57,959 bases of DNA from a virus. The translations under genes were made by a program, and so were the position numbers. The notes under the pieces are model-generated. The model did not search any database and was not told the origin of the DNA. It saw only the letters and a program-made list of their open reading frames with translations. Location: IMG/VR virus record IMGVR_UViG_3300028173_000014, positions 1-57,959 of that record; one strand, written 5' to 3'. Positions within the stretch are counted from its first letter, which is position 1. Every line of letters begins with the position of its first letter. Positions 31,081 to 40,446 of this stretch are shown piece after piece.

Positions 31081-33615
31081 TTATACTCCAGTAGATTTCT
31101 TTGCCGTTTCAAACTTTTGAGAATTTTGTTTTACTTGTAATACACTTGCAGATGATGAATTATCAAATGTAGAATTTATCTCTACAACTTTCGGGTCTGT
31201 ATATGAACCAGCTTTTTTTGCTGCTTTAATTAATGAATCCATATCCACTCGTAACATTCCACTTAGTTTTGTATCCCAACCTGATGGTGATAGTGTATGG
31301 TCAACTGAATTAACTTGAAATAAACCATAATCTCTATATCTCTTTGGTAAGTAATCTACTGCGAATAAATCATACATACTTATTCCACCAATACCTGGAA
31401 TAGTGAAGCTAATATTTAATGGTGTTAGTGGGTCTATAGCTGCTTGTGCTTCCGAAGATTTATTCATCATCCACAACATACCCCGTTCAAAACTTCCCAA
31501 CATTTCTCCATCTGCGGTGTAAATTAATACTTCTTCCCTTTGAGATGGATTATCATCACCAAACCAATTATTTGCACTTTCGAATTTTTCAATCTCACCC
31601 TCAGTTTTTAAGCTCATCTCTGCGGACTTTCCAACTTCTATATCAGTATCTAATCCCTCTAATTTATTTTGTTCTCCCACATTTGAAAGAACTAAATCAG
31701 AATTTGGGTCATTTGGGTCTTTTCTAGTCATTCTCTGCGGGCCAGTGTTGTTACTTGGGTTACCAAGATATGGAAACCAAACCTCATCAAGTATGTAATC
31801 CTTACTATCTTCTTGGGATTGTACATTTGCAGTTTTATCTGCCATAGTTTGATTTTGCATTGATGCTAATGCAGTAACTCCTATATCTTCTGGTTTGCCA
31901 CTTCCACCTTCACCTTGTGTACCAAAATTTTTATTACTATGAAACATTGCCTGTGTAGCCATTTGAGAACTCAACTTAACCTCTAAAGAGAAATCTTTAA
32001 ACATTGAACGATTACTATATAATGGAAATTCAAAAACGTGATTTGGGTCATCAAATGTAGACCGTTTACCATCCATCTTAGGGTTAATATCTTTAATTCT
32101 ATTTTCTGTAGCATAATTATCAATAACCCCTATCCTACCATTGTGTCCAGCATCTTGTACTACTCTAAAATCCCAAAATGAACCATATTGTGCATTAACT
32201 GCATTCCAAAAATTATTTAAACCATCTTCTAAACTTCTAATACCACTAAATTGTTGTGCAATAAAATCTGCACTAAATACTATATTTCTTATACTACCCC
32301 ACTCCGAACCATCAATTTTGAATGGTAAAAATAAACTATTTATATCATCAAATGTTTTGCCCAAAGTTACATACTTTTCAGCAATTTTAGATTCAAATAC
32401 CTTATTTGCATTCGCTCCGGCTTCTTTTATTGTTCGTATCCCAATATATTTACCTGGAAATTGTATGTGTGGATTCATCGTATATAAATGAAAACTATCC
32501 CTACATGGATTATCGCCAGTTATCTTTTCTGAATCAACTATCTCACCTAAACTATCTACTGAAATTGCATACTTCGTACCCATACTTCTAATTTGTGTAG
32601 TCAATTCACTACCAGGGTCGGTGGAATCTGCTGCACCATATTTTTTAGTAACCATACCAAAGAATGTATTTAGAATCTCATCTTCAAACCAGCCATAACT
32701 ACAATATCCCTTATTATTATCTTCTTGAAAATAAACTCCAGCAGCACCACTTTCAAATTCTAATTTGAGTCTTTCATTAAAAGATTTCATATAGGTTTCA
32801 AAATTTACTTGTGATTTCTGAAAAGCTTCTTCTATAGTTTTAGTATTTTTATTTCTTACCACTTCTGGTACAGGATTATCCGCGGGGTCTACGGGCCCTT
32901 TGAATAGTGTATTCCCCATTGAAGTTAATTCTGTAGTACAATCAAATTCTCCGTTAACTCCTATGTTATAACTAAAACTTTTTATAACACCCATAGCTGC
33001 ATAATAATCACCACCACTTGATATAATTTTTTCTTGTATCGAATTGTAGTATTGTAGTAAATCTTCAGGTTTTTCTGGCTTAGTTAATGTTTTAGTTTCG
33101 GGTGTTGACCAACCAAACTCTACTAAGACAGTTCTTCCATGTTTTAAAAATGCTTTTTCATATACCTCAAAATCATTTATGTCCCATAATTTCCAATTGA
33201 TACTTACATTTTGTATCGAATGGTTTTTAAAACTTGTGGATATACCAATAACTCCTGTATGCGGTCTTAATATAGATGTTGGTTTATTGTTTAATAAATT
33301 AGTTTTTGAAGCAAGTGGTTGATTTAATGGTTGGCCATCTTTGAATGCACTTGATAACCGCATTGGTTTATGTCCAAGTTTTTCTAATGGATATACATAC
33401 TGACCCTCAAATTCACCAGATGCGTGTTTTTTATACTCTGGAACTGCAGCTGTAACTCTAACCCAACAAGATTTTGTCATCATTTCGGATACACTATTTG
33501 ATTGTTGTTCTTCTTGTAATCCTAATGGACTCATATTACCACTTCGTGAAAGTGCATTCATTCGCTTATATAAGGTTTTTTGTATATTTGGTGGAATATT
33601 GTTAAATTGAAACAT
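31081..33615 (-). CDS. Large baseplate/tail structural protein
   Basis: The 844-residue protein is soluble and lacks enzyme motifs. Context places it among baseplate genes downstream of the tape measure and next to the LysM-like wedge protein. Features include an N-terminal region with SILRPHTGVIGISTSFKNHS and INWKLWDINDFEVYEKAFL, strand-rich middle parts, and a C-terminal domain IGGISMYDLFAVDYLPKRYR that recalls tail hub or baseplate proteins of marine T4-like phages. No specific T4 counterpart can be assigned safely. Confidence 0.65.
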   Translation of the reverse strand: MFQFNNIPPNIQKTLYKRMNALSRSGNMSPLGLQEEQQSNSVSEMMTKSCWVRVTAAVPEYKKHASGEFEGQYVYPLEKLGHKPMRLSSAFKDGQPLNQPLASKTNLLNNKPTSILRPHTGVIGISTSFKNHSIQNVSINWKLWDINDFEVYEKAFLKHGRTVLVEFGWSTPETKTLTKPEKPEDLLQYYNSIQEKIISSGGDYYAAMGVIKSFSYNIGVNGEFDCTTELTSMGNTLFKGPVDPADNPVPEVVRNKNTKTIEEAFQKSQVNFETYMKSFNERLKLEFESGAAGVYFQEDNNKGYCSYGWFEDEILNTFFGMVTKKYGAADSTDPGSELTTQIRSMGTKYAISVDSLGEIVDSEKITGDNPCRDSFHLYTMNPHIQFPGKYIGIRTIKEAGANANKVFESKIAEKYVTLGKTFDDINSLFLPFKIDGSEWGSIRNIVFSADFIAQQFSGIRSLEDGLNNFWNAVNAQYGSFWDFRVVQDAGHNGRIGVIDNYATENRIKDINPKMDGKRSTFDDPNHVFEFPLYSNRSMFKDFSLEVKLSSQMATQAMFHSNKNFGTQGEGGSGKPEDIGVTALASMQNQTMADKTANVQSQEDSKDYILDEVWFPYLGNPSNNTGPQRMTRKDPNDPNSDLVLSNVGEQNKLEGLDTDIEVGKSAEMSLKTEGEIEKFESANNWFGDDNPSQREEVLIYTADGEMLGSFERGMLWMMNKSSEAQAAIDPLTPLNISFTIPGIGGISMYDLFAVDYLPKRYRDYGLFQVNSVDHTLSPSGWDTKLSGMLRVDMDSLIKAAKKAGSYTDPKVVEINSTFDNSSSASVLQVKQNSQKFETAKKSTGV

Positions 33616-33616
33616 T

Positions 33617-33925
33617 TTAATCCACTCTATTGTTCAATCGTTCTAACTCCGATATTATTTCACCAAGGTCCATAGGTATGATTATTTTTTCACCTACTTT
33701 AAACTTAATATTACCCTTAAAACCCTCATTTGCTTTTGCTATAATCCACCATAAAGATTGGTCATCATAAAATCTATTTGCAAGTGAACCATATGAATCG
33801 CCAAATCTTGTATAATAGGTTATATCACTATCTTTTGATGTTATCTTTGGATAAAGAGTAGTGGATTTATATCGTACACCCTCTACCTTATCTTTCCTAA
33901 CTCGTGTAAATTTATATCTATTCAT
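33617..33925 (-). CDS. 53: LysM-like baseplate wedge protein (gp53-like)
   Basis: The 102-residue protein has the pattern DITYYTRFGDSYGSLANRFY, DDQSLWWIIAKAN and then VGEKIIIP, a LysM-like fold as found in T4 gp53 and in phage tail protein X. It probably helps assemble the baseplate wedge around the tail tube. It is directly adjacent to the genes on both sides. The gp53 name is by fold and context. Confidence 0.65.
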   Translation of the reverse strand: MNRYKFTRVRKDKVEGVRYKSTTLYPKITSKDSDITYYTRFGDSYGSLANRFYDDQSLWWIIAKANEGFKGNIKFKVGEKIIIPMDLGEIISELERLNNRVD

Positions 33926-35355
33926 TAGTTAAGTCCCTTTGACCATCCGGTTTTTTTGCCTTTTCTGGTTGGAACTCTACCAAGGCTTGTTGGGTCTTGG
34001 TCACCAAATGTCTGATATTTACCATCCCCATGACCACTATCCTCTAACCAAGGCACTTCATAATGTTTACTCAAGGTTGTAGGTAAGTATTTACCAATGT
34101 AAACGAAATTAACACTAACATTAAAAAACATAGGAATTTGAAATCCCTCATCAAGTTCCCAAGTAGCATTCTCTTCCATAGTGATTGTAATATTATCAAA
34201 GTAACCAGGTGTATTGTTGAATAAATCACCAATAGTTAAATAAATATAAGGTGATACTGGTCTACCCTCACCATCTCCATCAAACATTGGTTTAAATGAT
34301 GGATATCCCAATCCCATTAGATAATTCATCTTCTCTTGAATGATTGGTATTTCTTGTTTGGTAAATGCTGCTACTTTAAAATCAAATCCAACACTACGAT
34401 TAGTACCTGTATAGATATGTACACTATCAGGTCTACCGATATATCTTTCTGTAGAATATTCTGGAGTGACAGTATCTGTTATTGAACCAAGATGAGCAGG
34501 AAAGATTAACCACTTTCCATTCACCGCATCTCTAATTCTAAACTTTATAAAATCTTTAGGTAGTTTATTCCCCTTAGTACCTGATGCATAACTTAACTTT
34601 CCGTATTGCCCGCCATATGGAACTTGTAGGGTATTGCTTGTACCCACTTCATAAATATCTGTACCTTTTTTTATTTTACCAGTCCCCAAATTAAATTCTT
34701 TAGCATCTACTCCTCCACCCAACCCATCTTCACCAAACCCAAATGCTGCTGCGATATTTTGTCCAATTCCTGCTAACCCATCTCCCTTTACATTAGAAAC
34801 ATTTGTTGCATCAATAGTTTCACTATTCTCTACTTCATCTTGATATCTTGGTGGTGTACCTAAAGGATTAAGAAATGTTTTGTTATGTCTTTCTGCGTGT
34901 ACTAATGGTGCGACAGATAACATTTGTCTTAGTGGATTATATTTTCTCGTTTCTTTTCTTGGGTTTTGATTTTGTAATAATGCTTGTTTTAATCCAAAGA
35001 TAACACCTCTTGGTGATGCTGCAAACTTTGCTATTCTAATAACATCTTCTACAGTTCTTTGTACTTGTAATGGTAAATCAATTGCCCATATTCCTGTATG
35101 AGCATAACTATCACCTATATCTCGTATAATAAATGGTTCATCAAATCCTAAACCATCTCCTCGTAATGAATTATTACCACCGAGTTTTTTATATTGTGCA
35201 TCAATCTCACTACCCCTATCTCCCAACTCAGGTATAGGTGGTGTTATTGTGGTATCACCTGCTGGCAAATTACTCTGATTGGAATCGTGTTTCTGTGATT
35301 TATCCCAGTCGAAACTTGTTAGTTTATCTGTTTTTAGTTTTTCAAATAGTCCCAT
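33925..35355 (-). CDS. Baseplate/tail structural protein
   Basis: The 476-residue protein lies between the tape measure and the LysM-like protein. The first 230 residues are low in regular structure; the second half has YIGRPDSVHIYTGTNRSVGF, then FTKQEIPIIQEKMNYLMGL, and FFNVSVNFVYIGKYLP, which look like a tube- or baseplate-type beta domain. No catalytic motif is seen. It starts two bases after the tape measure stop. Confidence 0.6.
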   Translation of the reverse strand: MGLFEKLKTDKLTSFDWDKSQKHDSNQSNLPAGDTTITPPIPELGDRGSEIDAQYKKLGGNNSLRGDGLGFDEPFIIRDIGDSYAHTGIWAIDLPLQVQRTVEDVIRIAKFAASPRGVIFGLKQALLQNQNPRKETRKYNPLRQMLSVAPLVHAERHNKTFLNPLGTPPRYQDEVENSETIDATNVSNVKGDGLAGIGQNIAAAFGFGEDGLGGGVDAKEFNLGTGKIKKGTDIYEVGTSNTLQVPYGGQYGKLSYASGTKGNKLPKDFIKFRIRDAVNGKWLIFPAHLGSITDTVTPEYSTERYIGRPDSVHIYTGTNRSVGFDFKVAAFTKQEIPIIQEKMNYLMGLGYPSFKPMFDGDGEGRPVSPYIYLTIGDLFNNTPGYFDNITITMEENATWELDEGFQIPMFFNVSVNFVYIGKYLPTTLSKHYEVPWLEDSGHGDGKYQTFGDQDPTSLGRVPTRKGKKTGWSKGLN

Positions 35356-35357
35356 TA

Positions 35358-37715
35358 CTACTCCTGAGTTAACCTTGCGATTTCGTCTACACTCTTACCA
35401 GTATTCTTAGAAACTTCCATCATTATTGCTGCTAATTCTGCCATCTCCATACTTCTCTTATCTGAGTCACCTGATTCTGCTTTCGCTTTTAAGAATGCTT
35501 CCAATGTACCTTGAGCCATTGCTTGCTGTACCATTTGTTTTTGTTTTGCATCTAAATCACCAAATTCTTTACTTACCATTCCACCCATAGCAGAATCACG
35601 AGTAGTTCCAGGTGTTGTACTTACACCACCCTTAGCTTGGACAGTTCCGGTTAATTCAGGTTTCTCACCTAATAATTTTCCAACCATTGGGATAGAGTAA
35701 ATTAAATCAATAACTCCTTGCATCACACTTTTAAATATACTTACAATTCCATCTCTAAAATCTCTAAATACATTTGCAACGACTGTACCCATATTTTCCC
35801 ATCCGAAGAATTCACCAATATTATTTAGAATACCCTCACCTAACCCAAGTATCATATCGGTCAGAAATACATATAGCGTGGTCATTGCAAGTCTTAGTCC
35901 AACCAGTAATTTTAAAAATATTTCAGGTAAAGCTTTAACTAATGCTACTAATGTAGTTGCTAATGCCTGTCCTAACTTGGTTGCGAAAGTTCCCTCTCCA
36001 CCAAATATCTCACCAACTTGTTTCATTATTGATGAACCTAAATTAGCAAGTGCTGAACCTAAACCAGATTCACCAAATGCTGCTTGGAATATATTCTTGT
36101 AGTAATCTACTAAACCAGTACCCATATCAGTTACAAAACTACTAAACCCATCTAATGCAGTAATTAATTGTTCCATCAACTCATTCATTCTCTCTTGTGG
36201 AGTCGATTTTGGTGGTGCTAACGATATCTTACCACTTGAAAGTTTATTCATCTCCTCTACGGATACCCCAATAGAATCTGCCAATGCTCTTCTCTGCAGA
36301 ACATTCAATTTACCAAGTTCTGCTTGTCCACCTAATTGTTTTACAACATCTGCAGTTGCTCCTGCAACATCTCCACTTAATGCAAGTTCACGAGCTTTAT
36401 TATAATTTAATTGCTTCCCAATCATCATTGAAGCTTCCATTTCTTTTTCAATACTTGATTCAAAATCTAATAATGAATTAGCAATCTTTGCGGTAGTACC
36501 TAAGTTAACTCCAAGTTTCTTTGCTTGTACTGCGGCTTTGGCTATATTCTTTCCACCATCTGCTCCAAACTCTGCAAACATCTCTGTATTTGCAGCGATA
36601 TCTTTCATCACTGCTCCAGGTGCTACATTATTTGCAACTGCAAGTTCTGAAGTGAGTTTAACCATATTAACCCCAGCTTCAAAACTACCACCACTTATAT
36701 CCATGAATGATTTAACTAATACAGCAGAATCTTCAGTAGCAATACCTAATGTTTTTTCCATTCTACCAAGTGATTTTATATTCTTAGAAGTTACTTGGTC
36801 TAAATTACCGAATTCGTCAGTTAACTGACTAGCAATCTGATTAACATCATAACCCATTACCATTGCTTCTAAACGAGCACCTTGTAATTGTTTATTTAAC
36901 ATTGTTGCCTGCCCGACACTTGCTCCTAATCCATCTCGTAATGCAAATGAATCGGATATAAATTTTTTCATTAACGCAAGAATACCAATAATAACAGCAG
37001 CAAGTAAGAAGATTGGATTTGCCAACAACACTTTTGTAAACATTTTAGCACTTTTAATCATACCTTTCATCTTAGTACCCATTGATGTAAACTTACCTAT
37101 GGTGGCATCGCGTAATGAGTTTTCAGCCTGTAAATAATCTTGTTGTTCTTGTAAAACATCAACTTGAGCATCCATATCACCCAAAACTTGGTTTATAGCT
37201 TTTTTAGAAGCTGCATCTGCGTTAACCGATTTCTTTTTAATATCTACTATTGAGCTTTGTAATGCAGCTAAATCTGCTCCTGCTAATACTTCCTCATCGG
37301 TAATATCTAAGATACCTTGTCTTAATCCTAATAATCCCTTTGCTGCTTCTTGTTGAATATTAAGTTGTCTTGAAGTTTTCTCAACATCCTTACCACCTTT
37401 CTTCATAGTAGTAGCATTTAACTTTGCCATAACATTAGCTTCTGCTAAAATTGTGGCTCTATTTTGTGTTGCTTTGGTTATTCCAGTTGAGAGGTCTAAT
37501 TGGTCTTTTAACCCTTTGTAATATTTATCGGATTCTTTATTAGCATGTGCAATCCCATCCACTCTACCATTAGCTAATACTAATAGTTTTGCTGCTCTTT
37601 TTTCTGCGGCTTTATCACCCTTTTCTTGAGCGGCGTAAAGCTCATCTTGAAGTACCTTTAATTTTTCGGTTTCTCTTGAGAGTTTATCTACTTGTTTAGG
37701 ACTTAAACCAGCCAT
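35358..37715 (-). CDS. Tail tape measure protein
   Basis: The 785-residue protein is alpha-helical with long coiled-coil stretches at its N-terminus, a hydrophobic segment (ANPIFLLAAVIIGILALMKK, around residue 240) and further hydrophobic patches near 570-680 (ALATTLVALVKALPEIFL). These are the hallmarks of tape measure proteins, which set tail length and enter the host membrane. It follows the tail assembly chaperone genes, the standard position. T4 gp29 is its functional counterpart (590 residues). Confidence 0.8.
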   Translation of the reverse strand: MAGLSPKQVDKLSRETEKLKVLQDELYAAQEKGDKAAEKRAAKLLVLANGRVDGIAHANKESDKYYKGLKDQLDLSTGITKATQNRATILAEANVMAKLNATTMKKGGKDVEKTSRQLNIQQEAAKGLLGLRQGILDITDEEVLAGADLAALQSSIVDIKKKSVNADAASKKAINQVLGDMDAQVDVLQEQQDYLQAENSLRDATIGKFTSMGTKMKGMIKSAKMFTKVLLANPIFLLAAVIIGILALMKKFISDSFALRDGLGASVGQATMLNKQLQGARLEAMVMGYDVNQIASQLTDEFGNLDQVTSKNIKSLGRMEKTLGIATEDSAVLVKSFMDISGGSFEAGVNMVKLTSELAVANNVAPGAVMKDIAANTEMFAEFGADGGKNIAKAAVQAKKLGVNLGTTAKIANSLLDFESSIEKEMEASMMIGKQLNYNKARELALSGDVAGATADVVKQLGGQAELGKLNVLQRRALADSIGVSVEEMNKLSSGKISLAPPKSTPQERMNELMEQLITALDGFSSFVTDMGTGLVDYYKNIFQAAFGESGLGSALANLGSSIMKQVGEIFGGEGTFATKLGQALATTLVALVKALPEIFLKLLVGLRLAMTTLYVFLTDMILGLGEGILNNIGEFFGWENMGTVVANVFRDFRDGIVSIFKSVMQGVIDLIYSIPMVGKLLGEKPELTGTVQAKGGVSTTPGTTRDSAMGGMVSKEFGDLDAKQKQMVQQAMAQGTLEAFLKAKAESGDSDKRSMEMAELAAIMMEVSKNTGKSVDEIARLTQE

Positions 37716-37723
37716 AAATTACA

Positions 37724-37936
37724 TTACCAATTCTTACTATGTTTTAGTATATCTTGAGTATTTTTTGCAATTTTAGCTCTATACTTTTTAGCTATCTTCC
37801 TCATCTTTGGGTCTGTTACATTGATGATGGCTTGATTTTTTTTCTTTCTTTCTTTATTAACCATACCAATAAGTTTATCTACGATATTATCGATGATACC
37901 CTCAACAAATTGGTGCTTGTTTACTATTTTAGACAT
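37724..37936 (-). CDS. Small basic protein between chaperone and tape measure genes
   Basis: This 70-residue protein is rich in Lys and predicted mostly helical (GIIDNIVDKLIGMVNKERKK, then DPKMRKIAKKYRAKIAK). It has no recognised domain. Its place between the tail assembly chaperone frames and the tape measure suggests a tail assembly role. A good ribosome site (CAGGAG) precedes the ATG, and a GATATTTAT-type sequence lies at 37970-37982. Confidence 0.6.
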   Translation of the reverse strand: MSKIVNKHQFVEGIIDNIVDKLIGMVNKERKKKNQAIINVTDPKMRKIAKKYRAKIAKNTQDILKHSKNW

Positions 37937-37995
37937 TATATATCTCCTGAAATGTAGTTATTCGTAACTATAAATAAATATTAGGAAATGAAGTT

Positions 37996-38194
37996 TTATC
38001 TTCTTTTCTTGGCGGTTTTCATTGCCTCTTGTTCAGCCTTCTTGGCTTCAGATAAAGAATTTAAATAAAATCTTCTTAAATATACTGGTAGTTTATAGAC
38101 TTCTGATTGAGTCCATCCACCCTGACCATAATAACACAATGAAAATATTTCATCGTGTACAACTTTCTTATACTCGGGCTTCAGGCCAAAAAAA
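37996..38194 (-). CDS. Frameshift extension of the tail assembly chaperone (gpGT-like)
   Basis: In the frame reached by a +1 or -2 shift at the T7 run (38188-38194), 63 residues follow: GLKPEYKKVVHDEIFSLCYY, GQGGWTQSEV, YKLPVYLRRFYLNSL, then a lysine-rich tail. This is a plausible folded domain, yet the frame has no ATG, GTG or TTG between its preceding TAG stop and the domain, so it cannot be started independently. It lies directly before the tape measure gene region, where lambda gpGT and Mu-type frameshifted chaperones are encoded; phage Mu uses a -2 shift. A homopolymer error is the alternative. Confidence 0.65.
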
Positions 38195-38944
38195 TGTAAC
38201 CCCGATTGGTATTGTGACCATGTGGGGCTCTCCTATTTCTGAAGTTATTTCTACCTCAAAATTTATATCGGGAGAAAGTTCTTTGATGTGTGCTCTAAAC
38301 TCTCGTGAATCTATTGATAAAAATTTATTATCAACAAAATCATCAATAACTTTTTTATCATCAACACCATCTATTGAAATAATTTGTTTCTTTAATCTTG
38401 TAGTAAGTTCTTTAGAAACCCCAGTTACTTTAGTAATTTTTTCTAATGCTTTTAAAGTATTTCCAACTTCAAGTTCATCCTTGTGGGTAACCAATCTAAA
38501 TTCTAATACTACCTTTGAATTTGGTAGTGTGTATGAGAATAAATTCTTACCTGCAGAATATTTCTTTTCATCAAGTTTTAGAGTTTTTAGTGATGTTAAA
38601 TCAATAGAATGTTCTACCTGATTTCCCGTATCGGGGTCCTTGAGTGTAATAGGATAGTCTTTACCATATCCAAGTACTCGTGTACCAACCATTAATGCAT
38701 TCTTATCACCAATTAACATATCGTTTAATTTAACTTTTGGGTCTGCTATGACACTTTCTAAAAGTTTATCAATTACAGTCCCTCTCTCGATTAAATTTGA
38801 TGATGTTAGAATATCTTCTTCTTTTGCAGTCATATACTTGACTTCTATTTTTCCACTACTTAACGGACTATCTTTTGAATATAGTAACCCCTTTGAAGGT
38901 AACGATAGTTCTTCAGTAGGGAAATCGTACTGATTATCAGCCAT
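38168..38944 (-). CDS. 26: T4 gp26-like baseplate/tail assembly chaperone
   Basis: The 258-residue protein fits the T4 baseplate gp26 family: LSLPSKGLLYSKDSPLSSGK, then KYMTAKEEDILTSSNLIERG and a DMLIGDKNALMVGTRVLGYG core. The C-terminus VTFFWPEARV contains a run of seven T residues in the DNA (38188-38194), where a shift would append the domain at 37996-38187. Family and gene order (tube, this gene, tape measure) suggest it acts as the tail assembly chaperone. Confidence 0.75.
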   Translation of the reverse strand: MADNQYDFPTEELSLPSKGLLYSKDSPLSSGKIEVKYMTAKEEDILTSSNLIERGTVIDKLLESVIADPKVKLNDMLIGDKNALMVGTRVLGYGKDYPITLKDPDTGNQVEHSIDLTSLKTLKLDEKKYSAGKNLFSYTLPNSKVVLEFRLVTHKDELEVGNTLKALEKITKVTGVSKELTTRLKKQIISIDGVDDKKVIDDFVDNKFLSIDSREFRAHIKELSPDINFEVEITSEIGEPHMVTIPIGVTFFWPEARV

Positions 38945-39017
38945 TATTATTTCTCCTATGAAATGTGTTTAAAACCATTATACTTATAACTATTATGTAA
39001 CTTTCGAAAAAACGAAT

Positions 39018-39239
39018 TTATTTTTTGAATACTTTTTCAGCTCCTGCGATTCCAAATGAACCTAAAGTAGTGAATAGAAAAGAATTGTAAACAACATCGT
39101 TAATTACTAAATCTTTACCCATTATACCTGTTACAACATCTGCACCTGCAAACATTACCATTATAGCAAAAGCACCGAACCCTATGATTGATTTTTCATT
39201 GAACTCATTATCATCTTTAAAGATATCTTTAAACGCCAT
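39018..39239 (-). CDS. Small membrane protein with two predicted helices
   Basis: The 73-residue protein has two hydrophobic stretches, SIIGFGAFAIMVMFAGADVV and SFLFTTLGSFGIAGAE, with a charged N-terminus and a short KVFKK tail. The size and topology would fit a holin or a small inner-membrane protein, but no lysis enzyme is nearby; it lies between tube and chaperone genes. Function unknown. Confidence 0.6.
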   Translation of the reverse strand: MAFKDIFKDDNEFNEKSIIGFGAFAIMVMFAGADVVTGIMGKDLVINDVVYNSFLFTTLGSFGIAGAEKVFKK

Positions 39240-39258
39240 TATGTTTTCCTTATAGTTA

Positions 39259-39750
39259 TTAGAACGAGAGTACTGCGTAATCGTAACGTAGTGTTAACGA
39301 TATATCAGCAACATCTGTTCCATTAGCAAAATCTAAATCATTGAAGTTTGCTGTTTGAATGAAAGCACCATGTAGTACCCATTCTTCAACCTTATCACCG
39401 ACTGGTCCTAAAAGATTGAAACGAACTTCTTTTTTATAAAAGTCTGCATATCCATCACGACCTGTTACTGATTCGTGATGTAATCTTACCCATTCCATTA
39501 CTGCTTGTGCTCCACTTGGAACGATTGGGTCATATAGAGTAATTTCTAATGGCTCCCAAGTACCTTTACCTTTAACATATCTTTTTACATTGATATGATT
39601 AAGTTCGATTTCTTCAAAAGTAATCTGTGGTCTATTAGCTGTCTTTACGAAATAAGATGGTATCCCATCAATATACATAATGAACCTATTCTTTGTTTTC
39701 GGTTCAAATGCTTTAAAAAAGATTTCATCTGTTGTTAATATGTCGGCCAT
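39259..39750 (-). CDS. 19: Tail tube protein (T4 gp19-like)
   Basis: The 163-residue length equals that of T4 gp19, and the sequence follows the family: KNRFIMYIDGIPSYFVKTAN, then RPQITFEEIELNHINVKRYV, and WEPLEITLYDPIVPSGAQAV. It polymerises into the inner tube inside the gp18 sheath. The gene begins beside a divergent spacer containing a late-type motif at 39790-39801. Confidence 0.9.
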   Translation of the reverse strand: MADILTTDEIFFKAFEPKTKNRFIMYIDGIPSYFVKTANRPQITFEEIELNHINVKRYVKGKGTWEPLEITLYDPIVPSGAQAVMEWVRLHHESVTGRDGYADFYKKEVRFNLLGPVGDKVEEWVLHGAFIQTANFNDLDFANGTDVADISLTLRYDYAVLSF

Positions 39751-39789
39751 TGCCTATCTCCATTTAAATTAGTGCTGTTTTTTTCTTCG

Positions 39790-39801
39790 ATAATAAATAT
39801 C
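39790..39801 (-). promoter_or_regulatory. Late-type motif GATATTTATTAT upstream of the tube gene
   Basis: This motif lies about 40 bases before the tube start in a 178-base divergent spacer that must contain a leftward promoter. No other good leftward candidate is visible in that spacer. Confidence 0.55.
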
Positions 39802-39872
39802 AGGTTATTAAAAAATGTGTAATTTCTTATATCATTCTTTGAAGTTTTATTGAAGTTTTTTGAAAATAATCC

Positions 39873-39902
39873 TTGACTTGTATAGTATTTATGTCGTATA
39901 TT
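39873..39902 (+). promoter_or_regulatory. Early-type promoter, TTGACT-18 bp-TATATT (plus strand)
   Basis: TTGACT (39873-39878) and TATATT (39897-39902) are 18 bases apart. The start of the spacer (TGTAT) and its end (TGTCG) match the promoter at 352-381. Confidence 0.75.
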
Positions 39903-39928
39903 TAGGTATAAGAAATGGGAGATAAATA

Positions 39929-40123
39929 ATGAAGTGTGATAAATGTAAAAAAATCAAAGCTGTTATTAAGTATAATGGTGGGAACTATTGTACTTGGTAT
40001 TGTGTGAAGAGTAAATGTCTTACTCCACCAAATATCGGTGGTGAAGCATTATATCTGAAATTGGGTAGAGATAAAGAGAACCATGATTTTGATATGGCTA
40101 TGAATGGTATAGAAATTTATTAA
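39929..40123 (+). CDS. Small zinc-finger-like protein (plus strand)
   Basis: One of only two plus-strand genes, it encodes 64 residues with Cys pairs CDKC and, later, CTWYC and CLTP, suggesting a small zinc-binding knuckle. It has its own promoter 27 bases upstream and a GGGAGA ribosome site. Isolated early-type expression inside the late region suggests a regulatory or host-takeover role, which is inference. Confidence 0.65.
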   Translation: MKCDKCKKIKAVIKYNGGNYCTWYCVKSKCLTPPNIGGEALYLKLGRDKENHDFDMAMNGIEIY

Positions 40124-40141
40124 AAAAAAATAAAAAAACAC

Positions 40142-40171
40142 TTGACTTATATGGCGAAATGGCCTTATATT
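40142..40171 (+). promoter_or_regulatory. Early-type promoter, TTGACT-18 bp-TATATT (plus strand)
   Basis: TTGACT (40142-40147) and TATATT (40166-40171) are 18 bases apart, just before the second plus-strand gene. It makes that gene independently transcribed from its neighbour. Confidence 0.75.
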
Positions 40172-40197
40172 AGAGTATCAAATAAAGGAATTAAAAT

Positions 40198-40446
40198 ATG
40201 ATTAAGATAAAACAACAAATTAGGGGATTAAATTCACTTTCAGAACTGAATGAATTATCTTCCTATATTAATGAGTGTAAGACTATGATAGGTAAAACTT
40301 CATTGTCTGTAGGTTCTAAGGTTTGGGTTGTTCAAAAGACAAAGAAAACTGAAGGCGTTGTCACTAAAATGAATACCAAGAAAGCTTTGGTTGATATGAA
40401 TGGTAGGATTTATAGTGTACCATTTTCAATGTTAGAACTAATGTAA
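40198..40446 (+). CDS. Small SH3/KOW-like protein (plus strand)
   Basis: The 82-residue protein has a helical N-terminus and a C-terminal strand-rich part LSVGSKVWVVQKTKKTEGVV then KALVDMNGRIYSVPFSMLEL, similar to small SH3-like beta barrels that bind nucleic acid or protein. AAGGA precedes the ATG. It has its own promoter and is followed by a structured 3' region and a strong terminator. Confidence 0.65.
   Translation: MIKIKQQIRGLNSLSELNELSSYINECKTMIGKTSLSVGSKVWVVQKTKKTEGVVTKMNTKKALVDMNGRIYSVPFSMLELM

Noticed and set aside
38022-38621. 199-residue plus-strand frame opposite the gp26-like gene
   Set aside because: Shadow frame covering the chaperone and its frameshift extension; the minus strand encodes a recognisable family over the same bases.
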